Notes under the pieces: model-generated
The model's database searches: none
What the model saw: only the letters and a program-made list of their open reading frames with translations
Told to the model about the DNA's origin: nothing
Source: Micrococcales bacterium
GTDB taxonomy: Bacteria; Actinomycetota; Actinomycetes; Actinomycetales; Dermatophilaceae
Direction: 5' to 3'
DNA: 12,264 bases
Assembly (NCBI GenBank): GCA_003157445.1
Contig: PMJN01000218.1
Span: 1-12,264 of the forward strand
In this document: piece after piece, positions 6,878 through 12,264 of the stretch
How positions within the stretch are numbered: the first letter of the stretch is position 1
How the letters are laid out: each line of letters begins with the position of its first letter
Made by a program: the position numbers and the translations under genes

Positions 6878-7115
6878 CGTTCGTATTGCCACCATTTAGG
6901 CCCTGACCTCGTTTTGGGTGGCTCAAGCCCGGTCCTTCGGGTCCAGGATGGCCGCTTTCGCCGTGACGCCTCGCGCCGGTGACGTACGCGTTGGTGATCC
7001 GAGAGCCGAAACGTCGCATCTGGGCTGGCGGGGACTCTTAAGGCTCGTGCAGGCGGTGGAAGGCCGGGACCTGCCTGTGTGGCCACCTGTGAGGCCAGAA
7101 CCGCACAGGTGCGCG

Positions 7116-7634
7116 TCAGCGGCACGATAGGAATCCCGGCAGCTCAGGCCGGGAGGAACTCACGGTCTCAGCCAGGAGTCCACTGACTCGCGTTCTGCTG
7201 TCTACGGCGGCAGCCGCCAGGAAGCTTGCGAGCATCTGCGGCACCACAGCTTTGTAGGCAAGTTGGCGAAGCGCTTCAAGATCCCCACCGGTGGAGTCGT
7301 TGCAGTACTGAACTTGGCGGATGATCTGTTCTGCCAGATCCTGATGAAAAATGGCCATCGCGGTTGCTCACAGCCGGCCCTTCGCTCGATGGTGGCTAAG
7401 GACCAGCGCGATTCTCCTGATGTGCAGCGGCATTGGTTTTTCGGCCAGGGGCTCGGCCGGTGGTTGTGCTAGTGAGTATCGACTTCTCTTGCCGTGAGGG
7501 CGTTCAGTCCGCCGGTATGAGAGCGACCCGGCCGTGCTCGCGGGTGAAGCACCGGTGACCGACGGGTAACATTGCCTCAGACAGTGCAGCCCGGTGTCTC
7601 TTCGTGACCGGAAACGCCCAGGGTGTGGCTGCAT
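7116..7634 (-). pseudogene. Possible small or decayed gene, unrecognised
   Basis: One − strand frame is open for 173 codons except for a single in-frame TGA (7368–7370). The 3' part (ATG at 7358, 80 aa) begins MAIFHQDLAEQIIRQVQYCN and looks more protein-like than the usual Arg/Pro-rich shadow frames. The part before the TGA includes MPLHIRRIALVLSHH. Third-position GC is clearly lower than in the neighbouring genes. I see no Shine–Dalgarno before either start and no known domain. It may be a decayed gene, a tiny real gene, or chance. Confidence 0.2.
7544..7572 (+). promoter_or_regulatory. Candidate glmU-prs promoter
   Basis: A −10-like TAACAT (7567–7572) is preceded at 17-nt spacing by a weak −35, GTGAAG (7544–7549). 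Transcription would start near 7579, giving a 5' UTR of about 90 nt before the TTG start. The −35 is poor, so this is tentative. Confidence 0.3.
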
Positions 7635-7666
7635 GCATCGACTCCGACCATCAGGAGCTCATCGCG

Positions 7667-9130
7667 TTGACTACACCCCGCCCGGCCGCTGTCATCGTCC
7701 TCGCCGCTGGCGAAGGCACCAGAATGAAGTCGACCACTCCGAAAGTCCTGCATTCGATCGGTGGGCGCACCCTGCTTGGCCATGCGATAGCCGCCGCACG
7801 AGGGGTGGATCCGGATTACCTGGCCATCGTGGTTCGACACGGACGAGACGTTGTGGCCGCACACATCGCTGTTGTCGACCCCGACGCGGTCGTCGTCGAC
7901 CAAGATGAGATTAAGGGCACCGGCCGGGCCGCCGAGTGTGCGCTCGATGCCCTGCCGGCAAACCTTGAGGGAACCGTGCTGGTGACCTGCGGTGACGTGC
8001 CACTGCTGTGTGCCCAGACCCTGCACGGACTGCTGGAGGCACACGGTGCCAGCGGCAGCGCCGCCACGGTGATCACCGCTACGCTGCCTGACCCGTCGGG
8101 TTATGGCCGCGTTCTGCGAGCTGGTGATGGTTCGGTGGCGGGCATCGTGGAGCAGAAGGACGCTACCGAACAGCAGCGTGAGATCAACGAGATCAACTCC
8201 GGTCTGTATGCGTTCGACGTGGCGATCCTGCGCGAAGCGCTGAGCAAGGTCGGCACCGACAACGTGCAGGGCGAGAAGTACCTCACCGATGTGCTGGGTA
8301 TCGTGGCCAGCCAGGGCCAGCGAGTCAGCGCGTATCTGATCGACGACCTGTGGCAGACAGAGGGCGTCAACGACCGCGTTCAGCTGTCACGACTGGGCGC
8401 CGAGCTCAACCGCCGGATCGTGCAGGGCTGGATGCGAGCCGGAGTCACAGTCGTCGACCCGGCCACCACGTGGATAGACGGCGACGTCAGGCTCGGGCGG
8501 GATGTCACCATCCACCCGCAGACCCAGATTCACGGTGTCAGCACCATCGGTGACGACGTCGTCCTGGGACCCGACACCACCCTGACGGACGTCGAGATCG
8601 GCGACGGTGCGTGCGTCATCCGCACCCACGGGTTCTTGGCTGTCATCGGCGCCGGCGCCACGGTCGGACCCTTCTGCTACCTGCGTCCCGGCACGGAGCT
8701 CGGTGCCAACGGCAAGATCGGTACTTTTGTCGAGACCAAGAACGCACAGATCGGCGCCGGATCCAAGGTGCCGCACCTGACCTATGTGGGAGACGCCACC
8801 ATCGGTGAGTACTCCAACATCGGCGCGTCCAGCGTCTTCGTCAACTACGACGGCGTCAACAAGATGCACACCACCATCGGTAGCCATTGCCGCACCGGCT
8901 CGGACAACATGTTCGTTGCGCCGGTTACCGTGGGTGACGGCGCCTACACCGGCGCGGGGACCGTGGTCCGCAAGGATGTTCCACCAGGTGCCCTGGCCAT
9001 CAACGTAGCGCCGCAACGCAACCTACTGGGCTGGGTGCACGATAAACGTGCAGGCACAGCCTCCGCCCATGCTGCGGCGGCAGCCACTGAGGATTCACCT
9101 ATCGTCCCTGAAGGGAAGCCGAGCGCATGA
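7667..9130 (+). CDS. glmU: Bifunctional UDP-GlcNAc pyrophosphorylase / GlcN-1-P acetyltransferase GlmU
   Basis: GlmU acetylates glucosamine-1-phosphate with acetyl-CoA and then joins it to UTP to make UDP-GlcNAc for peptidoglycan. The protein has about 487 aa, normal for actinobacteria. The N-terminal uridylyltransferase domain opens with PAAVIVLAAGEGTRMKS (about 6–22), with GDVPLL and EINSGLYAFD further on. The C-terminal half is a left-handed β-helix of hexapeptide repeats, with KIGTFVETKN, PHLTYVGDATIGEYSNIG (catalytic-type His at about residue 370) and FVNYDGVNK. I chose TTG at 7667 because AGGAG (7653–7657) is 9 nt upstream and the N-terminus then matches the family. A GTG at 7604 in the same frame has no ribosome site. 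The tail is Ala-rich. The stop overlaps the prs ATG. Confidence 0.95.
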   Translation: MTTPRPAAVIVLAAGEGTRMKSTTPKVLHSIGGRTLLGHAIAAARGVDPDYLAIVVRHGRDVVAAHIAVVDPDAVVVDQDEIKGTGRAAECALDALPANLEGTVLVTCGDVPLLCAQTLHGLLEAHGASGSAATVITATLPDPSGYGRVLRAGDGSVAGIVEQKDATEQQREINEINSGLYAFDVAILREALSKVGTDNVQGEKYLTDVLGIVASQGQRVSAYLIDDLWQTEGVNDRVQLSRLGAELNRRIVQGWMRAGVTVVDPATTWIDGDVRLGRDVTIHPQTQIHGVSTIGDDVVLGPDTTLTDVEIGDGACVIRTHGFLAVIGAGATVGPFCYLRPGTELGANGKIGTFVETKNAQIGAGSKVPHLTYVGDATIGEYSNIGASSVFVNYDGVNKMHTTIGSHCRTGSDNMFVAPVTVGDGAYTGAGTVVRKDVPPGALAINVAPQRNLLGWVHDKRAGTASAHAAAAATEDSPIVPEGKPSA

Positions 9131-10107
9131 ACGGCCTGAAGCGCGCGACCGAGAAGAATCTCATGATCTTCTCCGGCCGCTCCAACCGTCAGCTTGCCGA
9201 AGAGGTGGCCTACCAGCTGGGGACCAACCTGGTCCCGACCTCGGCGTACGAGTTCGCCAACAGCGAGATGTATGTGCGCTATGAGGAGTCGGTGCGCGGT
9301 TCGGACGCCTTCGTCCTGCAGAGCCACGCCGCTCCGGTCAACGAGTGGATCATGGAACACCTGCTCATGGTCGACGCGCTCAAGCGTGCTTCGGCCAAGC
9401 GGATCACCGTCGTCATGCCTTACTACGGCTACTCGCGCCAGGACAAGAAGCACCGTGGCCGCGAGCCGATCTCGGCCCGCCTCATCGCGGACCTGTTCAA
9501 GACCGCCGGAGCCAACCGGCTGATGTCGGTCGACCTGCACACTGACCAGATCCAGGGTTACTTCGACGGACCGGTCGACCACCTTGTGGCTTTGCCGATC
9601 CTGTCCAAGTACGTGCGCAACAAGTACGGCAACGAGCAGCTGGCCGTCGTCTCGCCGGACGCCGGGCGGATCAAGGTTGCCGAGCAGTGGTCCAAGCGGC
9701 TGGGTGGTGCCCCTCTGGCGTTCATCCACAAGACCCGTGACATCACCCGCCCCAACGAGAGTGTGGCCAACCGCGTCGTCGGTGAGGTCGCCGGCCGCAC
9801 CTGCATCCTGGTCGACGACATGATCGACACCGGCGGGACGATCACCAAGGCGGCCGACGCGCTCATTGCCGCCGGGGCGGACGACGTCATCATTGCCGCC
9901 ACGCACGCGATCCTGTCCGGGCCCGCCGTGGACCGGCTCAAGAACTGCCAGGCCCGCGAGGTCATCGTCACCAACACCTTGCCGATCCCGGCCGAGCGCC
10001 AGTTCGACAAGCTCACCGAGCTCTCGATCGCGCCACTGCTCAGTCAGGCGATCCGTGCGGTCTTCGAGGACGGTTCGGTCACCAGCCTCTTTGAACAGAC
10101 CGACTGA
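9127..10107 (+). CDS. prs: Ribose-phosphate pyrophosphokinase (PRPP synthase)
   Basis: Prs transfers pyrophosphate from ATP to ribose-5-phosphate to give PRPP for purine, pyrimidine, histidine, tryptophan and NAD synthesis. In actinobacteria PRPP also feeds cell-wall arabinose. The protein has 326 aa, class I length. Motifs: FANSEMYVRYEESVRGSD, MPYYGYSRQDKKHRGREPIS (97–116), DLHTDQIQGYF with His138, SPDAGR (177–181 plus Arg), HKTRD with Lys202, and PRPP loop LVDDMIDTGGTIT (about 228–240). The ATG at 9127 overlaps the glmU stop (ATGA), so the two genes are almost certainly co-transcribed. The pairing is conserved in actinobacteria. Confidence 0.96.
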   Translation: MNGLKRATEKNLMIFSGRSNRQLAEEVAYQLGTNLVPTSAYEFANSEMYVRYEESVRGSDAFVLQSHAAPVNEWIMEHLLMVDALKRASAKRITVVMPYYGYSRQDKKHRGREPISARLIADLFKTAGANRLMSVDLHTDQIQGYFDGPVDHLVALPILSKYVRNKYGNEQLAVVSPDAGRIKVAEQWSKRLGGAPLAFIHKTRDITRPNESVANRVVGEVAGRTCILVDDMIDTGGTITKAADALIAAGADDVIIAATHAILSGPAVDRLKNCQAREVIVTNTLPIPAERQFDKLTELSIAPLLSQAIRAVFEDGSVTSLFEQTD

Positions 10108-10112
10108 CCCCG

Positions 10113-10134
10113 GGTCCTGGCCGCAGTCAGGTCC
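10113..10134 (+). terminator. Weak hairpin after prs, possible terminator
   Basis: GG-T-CCTG pairs with CAGG-T-CC around an 8-nt loop: 6 bp with one T·T mismatch, starting 5 nt after the prs stop. There is no U-tract. It is only weakly supported and may be a processing or attenuation site rather than a terminator. Confidence 0.25.
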
Positions 10135-10176
10135 GAACAGGTCTCTGCAGGATTTCGTGTGGCGCATCAGGTCGCC

Positions 10177-10182
10177 TAGACT
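10177..10182 (+). promoter_or_regulatory. Candidate −10 box of the rplY leader transcript
   Basis: TAGACT matches the TANNNT pattern of actinobacterial −10 boxes. No strong −35 is visible at 16–18 nt (TTTCGT at 10153–10158 is the nearest). A start near 10189 would give a leader of about 260 nt before rplY, beginning just ahead of the folded segment. Confidence 0.4.
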
Positions 10183-10188
10183 GCCGTG

Positions 10189-10450
10189 GTTGCCTCGGCG
10201 AGGGACACTGCATGACCGGTACTGACTTGAGTTGAACCAGCCTGACCTGACTCGAATCAGCCAGTTGCAGTCTCCGTGATCGACGCGGTGGCGCCGGACG
10301 CCCGGATCCAGAGGGCGAAGTGCGCTTGCCACGCTGATTATCCGCGTCGTGCCGCGCCCCGCGTCGAGGCCCACCCACACCACTGTCATACCCCCAGAAC
10401 ACCCGTGTTTGCCGCTTCGCGGCGCGCGGATCGGCTAATAGGAGAAACCT
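10189..10450 (+). promoter_or_regulatory. Structured 5' leader of rplY
   Basis: The 343-bp prs–rplY gap has no plausible gene but several foldable elements: CCTC-GGC-GAGG (10193–10203), a long imperfect hairpin with outer stem GGA-C-ACTGCA (10203–10212) pairing TGCAGT-C-TCC (10266–10275) and inner stem TTGAGT/ACTCGA (10227–10232, 10250–10255), a short GGCG/CGCC stem following, and GCCGC-TTC-GCGGC (10411–10423). The last sits about 17 nt before the ribosome site AGGAG (10440–10444). Ribosomal-protein genes often have autoregulatory leaders; binding of bL25 to this one is inference. Confidence 0.45.
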
Positions 10451-11128
10451 GTGCCCCAGTCAGCAGCTACGTCCAGGAATAAGCTAGTCGCCATACCCCG
10501 AACCTCGTTCGGCAAGGGCGCAGCCCGCACCATCCGGCGCGAACACAACATCCCCGCCGTCATGTACGGCCATGGCACCGACCCGGTCCACATCAGCCTG
10601 CCGGGTCACCAGACGATGCTGGCCCTCAAGGTCGCCAATGTGCTGCTCACCATCGAGATCGACGGCAAGGAGCACCTGGCCCTGGCCAAGGACGTCCAGC
10701 GCGACCCGATCAAGCCGGTCATCGAGCACATCGACCTTGTTGTGGTCCGCAAGGGTGAGAAGGTCAACGTTGACGTGCCGGTCCACCTCGTGGGCGCCGC
10801 CGCGGTCGAGACGGTTGTCTCGGTCGAGAACAACACCGTGGAGCTGGCCGTGGAGGCCACCGCGATCCCCGACCGCATCGAGGTCTCGATCGAGGGCCTG
10901 GCGGCAGGTACCCAGATCCATGCCTCCGACCTCGTGCTGCCCGCCGGTGCCGAGCTGGTAACCGACGCCGGGTCGCTGATCGTCAACATCACTCAGGCGG
11001 TCTCTGCTGAGGAGCTCGAGGCCGAGATGGCTGCCGAGCTCGCCGAGCTGGGCACGTCGCCCTCCGCGGCTCCTGCCGAGGCGGCTTCTGTGGAGGCGGC
11101 TCCAGCCGCGGAGGGCGACAAGGCCTGA
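10451..11128 (+). CDS. rplY: 50S ribosomal protein bL25, CTC/TL5 long form
   Basis: bL25 binds 5S rRNA in the large ribosomal subunit. The protein has 225 aa, the long CTC type. The N-terminal 5S-binding β-barrel domain (about 1–100) includes RTSFGKGAARTIRREHNIPA, VMYGHGTDPVHISLPGH and DVQRDPIKPVIEHIDLVVV. The C-terminal domain (about 100–190) is the TL5 β domain. An acidic Ala/Glu-rich tail of about 40 residues follows, as is usual in actinobacteria. The GTG start has AGGAG 6 nt upstream. The gene has its own promoter-like leader and a strong hairpin after it, so it is probably a separate transcription unit between prs and pth. Confidence 0.95.
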   Translation: MPQSAATSRNKLVAIPRTSFGKGAARTIRREHNIPAVMYGHGTDPVHISLPGHQTMLALKVANVLLTIEIDGKEHLALAKDVQRDPIKPVIEHIDLVVVRKGEKVNVDVPVHLVGAAAVETVVSVENNTVELAVEATAIPDRIEVSIEGLAAGTQIHASDLVLPAGAELVTDAGSLIVNITQAVSAEELEAEMAAELAELGTSPSAAPAEAASVEAAPAAEGDKA

Positions 11129-11136
11129 ATCAGCTG

Positions 11137-11178
11137 AGGTTGGCCCGGTCCTGACTATTGTCAGGACCGGGTCAACCT
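11137..11178 (+). terminator. Strong hairpin terminator after rplY
   Basis: A 19-bp stem with a single G·U pair (11137–11155 with 11160–11178) closes a TATT loop, beginning 8 nt after the rplY stop. It lacks a U-tract, as many actinobacterial intrinsic terminators do. Its near-perfect symmetry means it could act on both strands. It is the strongest hairpin I noticed in the window. Confidence 0.8.
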
Positions 11179-11471
11179 GTACCCACCTCGAGATGGAATG
11201 GAAACGTGGACATCCTGCAGGCCATGAATGACCAGGATTCCAACCGCTCACCCGGAGGCAACGTGTGCAGGTTCGCGCTTCGCAGGCAGGGCCAAGGCTC
11301 CCAAGTCCCCGCGCGTTGCCGCGCCATGGGCTGGCGCGGTTCACTGCTGGTACTGCCAAACGGTGTCGGACTTGGTTATCGCCTAACAGGATTGAACGTA
11401 CGGCCTTCTACCGGCAGGCGGAGGGGTTTCCTCCCGGCCCCCAACGACCGGGTTTGCACCCTAGGAGTCCG
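11179..11471. other. rplY–pth intergenic region, possible pth leader
   Basis: This ~290-bp stretch holds no recognised gene. A perfect 8-bp hairpin, CCGCGCCA/TGGCGCGG (11319–11326, 11332–11339), extends by one G·U. GGAGG/CCTCC (11420–11424, 11430–11434) is a second stem, and CCCGG/CCGGG (11433–11437, 11448–11452) overlaps it, so the two would compete. A short + strand frame starting GTG 11262, with GGAGG (11254–11258) just ahead, ends in a TGA that overlaps the pth ATG. Its codon use is not convincingly coding. Confidence 0.5.
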
Positions 11472-12077
11472 ATGACTGCGTGGCTGATCGTCGGACTGGG
11501 TAATCCCGGCCCCGCGTACTCTGGTCATCGGCACAACGTCGGCGCCATGGTCGTGCAGGAGCTGGCTGTTCGCACCGGTGCGAGCCTTCGCTCCCACCGG
11601 GCACGGGCGGCCGCAGCCGAGGTCCGGCTCCCTGCTGCCTCGGGCGGGACAGGTCTCGGCCCAGCGCCCGGACCCAGGGCGATCATCGCCGCGCCGCTGA
11701 CCTTCATGAACGAATCCGGTGGTCCGGTCGCAGGGCTGTTGTCGTTCTACAAAGTCCCGGTCCAGAACCTCATCGTGATCCATGACGATCTCGACATCCC
11801 GTTCGCCGAGGTCCGGCTCAAGCTGGGTGGCGGGGAGGGTGGGCATAACGGGCTGCGTTCGATCACCAAGTCGGTGGGTACCAGGGACTATCTGCGGGTG
11901 AGGGTTGGCATCGGTCGACCGCCGGGGCGGATGGACCCAGCCGACTACGTGCTGCACGACTTCTCCAGCACCGAGCGCAGCGAGGTGCCCCTGCTGATCA
12001 GTGACGCCGCCGACGCCGTCGAGCGCCTTGTGGGGCAGGGCCTGGTCGCCGCGCAGCAAGAGTGGCACTCCCGCTGA
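11472..12077 (+). CDS. pth: Peptidyl-tRNA hydrolase
   Basis: Pth cleaves the ester bond of peptidyl-tRNAs that drop off ribosomes and so recycles tRNA. The 201-aa protein has all key residues: VGLGNPG with Asn11, catalytic His21 (GHRHNVG), Asn80 in FMNESG, Asp105 in HDDLDIP, and Asn126 in GGHNGLRSI. These correspond to E. coli N10, H20, N68, D93 and N114. The shift from +1 to +12 places an insert of about 11 residues before the FMN motif, most likely the Gly/Pro-rich [13 protein letters not shown] stretch. I chose ATG 11472 for its AGGAG (11463–11467) and family N-terminus; the frame is open upstream but has no better start. mfd follows. Confidence 0.96.
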   Translation: MTAWLIVGLGNPGPAYSGHRHNVGAMVVQELAVRTGASLRSHRARAAAAEVRLPAASGGTGLGPAPGPRAIIAAPLTFMNESGGPVAGLLSFYKVPVQNLIVIHDDLDIPFAEVRLKLGGGEGGHNGLRSITKSVGTRDYLRVRVGIGRPPGRMDPADYVLHDFSSTERSEVPLLISDAADAVERLVGQGLVAAQQEWHSR

Positions 12078-12079
12078 AC

Positions 12080-12085
12080 TAAACT
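12080..12085 (+). promoter_or_regulatory. Candidate −10 box upstream of mfd
   Basis: TAAACT fits TANNNT and lies 3 nt after the pth stop. No clear −35 partner is visible. If used, transcription would begin near the hairpin at 12092, about 65 nt before mfd. Tentative. Confidence 0.25.
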
Positions 12086-12091
12086 GTTCAG

Positions 12092-12119
12092 CGCCCCGTT
12101 GGCTCTGCGCACCGGGGCG
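12092..12119 (+). terminator. Hairpin after pth, probable terminator
   Basis: CGCCCCG pairs with CGGGGCG (7 bp, all G-C) across a 14-nt loop, 15 nt after the pth stop. There is no U-tract. It may end or attenuate the pth transcript before mfd. Confidence 0.5.
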
Positions 12120-12157
12120 TTGGAGCTGTCGACCCATAGCCAGGAGCTTTGCCCCTC

Positions 12158-12264
12158 ATGAGCCTCACCCCGTTGCTCGATGTCCTTGTCACCGACCCGA
12201 GCCTGGCAGAGATCCTGGCGGCGCCGACGGGCGCCGACCACGGCGCCTCTGGGGCCCTGGAGAT
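12158..12264 (+). CDS. mfd: Transcription-repair coupling factor Mfd, 5' end only
   Basis: Only about 35 codons are inside the window. The peptide starts MSLTPLLDVLVTDPSLAEIL, which resembles the N-terminus of actinobacterial Mfd. Mfd is a large ATP-driven translocase that removes stalled RNA polymerase at DNA damage and recruits UvrA. pth followed by mfd is a common bacterial order and supports the call. AGGAG (12142–12146) lies 11 nt before the ATG, somewhat long. The UvrB-like, RNA-polymerase-interacting and helicase domains would lie beyond the window end, so the call rests on the N-terminus and synteny. Confidence 0.75.
   Translation, partial: MSLTPLLDVLVTDPSLAEILAAPTGADHGASGALE

Larger units (their letters stand above)
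6878..7666. other. Long intergenic region between tRNA-Gln and glmU
   Basis: About 790 bp holds no gene I can name. I see several inverted repeats. GCCACC/GGTGGC (6888–6893, 6917–6922) lies just after the tRNA and may end its transcript. CACCTGTG/CACAGGTG (7084–7091, 7104–7111) has perfect 8-bp arms. CCCGGC/GCCGGG (7135–7140, 7148–7153) is a 6-bp stem. A weak broken − strand reading frame spans 7116–7634 and is listed separately. The last ~100 bp probably hold the glmU promoter and 5' UTR. Confidence 0.6.

Noticed and set aside
6762..7019. − strand frame containing a REGIEPSS-like peptide
   Set aside because: This peptide comes from translating the complement of the tRNA 3' end, a well-known artefact.
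6664..7125. N-terminal extension of the desaturase frame
   Set aside because: The frame is merely free of stops; it would run through the tRNA gene in antisense. The ATG at 6663 has a good ribosome site and the family N-terminus.
7604..7666. Earlier GTG start for glmU
   Set aside because: No ribosome site, and the extra residues do not resemble GlmU; TTG 7667 has AGGAG at 9 nt.
8944..10389. Long − strand open frame (481 codons) opposite glmU and prs
   Set aside because: It lies antisense to two certain genes, is rich in Asp/Val/Gly/Arg as expected from the complement of high-GC codons, and shows no domain.
10484..11359. Long − strand open frame (291 codons) opposite rplY
   Set aside because: Antisense to a clear ribosomal-protein gene, with low-complexity Asp/Gly/Leu composition and no motif.
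11265..11471. Upstream in-frame extension of pth
   Set aside because: The added residues are Arg/Pro-rich and absent from the Pth family; ATG 11472 has AGGAG and the family start.
1..12264. CRISPR array, insertion sequence, prophage or defence island
   Set aside because: No regularly spaced repeats, transposase, integrase or terminal repeats were seen; nearly all coding space belongs to recognisable core genes.

Overview
The window is high-GC chromosomal DNA from an actinomycete (Actinomycetota). The gene order rsmA–ispE … TetR … glmU–prs–rplY–pth–mfd matches the actinobacterial core neighbourhood (compare M. tuberculosis Rv1010–Rv1020). Codon use, GTG/TTG starts and U-less hairpin terminators fit this. 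Some proteins look Propionibacteriales-like, but that is only an impression. I see no transposase, integrase, CRISPR array, phage gene or defence system.

Left part (1–2900, + strand): the 3' end of rsmA (16S rRNA dimethyladenosine methyltransferase), then ispE (MEP isoprenoid pathway), coupled by an ATGA overlap, then a two-domain ABC-F ATPase. They are packed as one operon.

Accessory middle (2890–6663): a MarR/UrtR-type regulator is divergent from a trans-aconitate methyltransferase. They share a 14-bp palindrome, which is the TamR/tam arrangement. Next come a stand-alone phosphoribosyltransferase (+), a convergent TetR regulator (−), and a fatty-acid desaturase (−) broken by a frameshift that separates its third histidine box from the first two. 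A palindrome lies just upstream of the desaturase start.

Centre (6796–7666): a tRNA-Gln(UUG) with encoded CCA and an oversized variable region, then about 790 bp with no convincing gene up to glmU. One weak broken reading frame lies there on the − strand.

Right part (7667–12264, + strand): glmU (UDP-GlcNAc synthesis) overlaps prs (PRPP synthase) by ATGA. A 343-bp gap to rplY (bL25, CTC type) looks like a structured mRNA leader. A strong hairpin terminator follows rplY, then pth (peptidyl-tRNA hydrolase) and the start of mfd (transcription-repair coupling factor). Together these supply cell-wall precursor, nucleotide precursor, translation and DNA-repair functions. The window is mainly housekeeping. 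The most notable points are the tamR-tam switch, the broken desaturase, the odd tRNA and the rplY leader; I do not see a clearly novel system.
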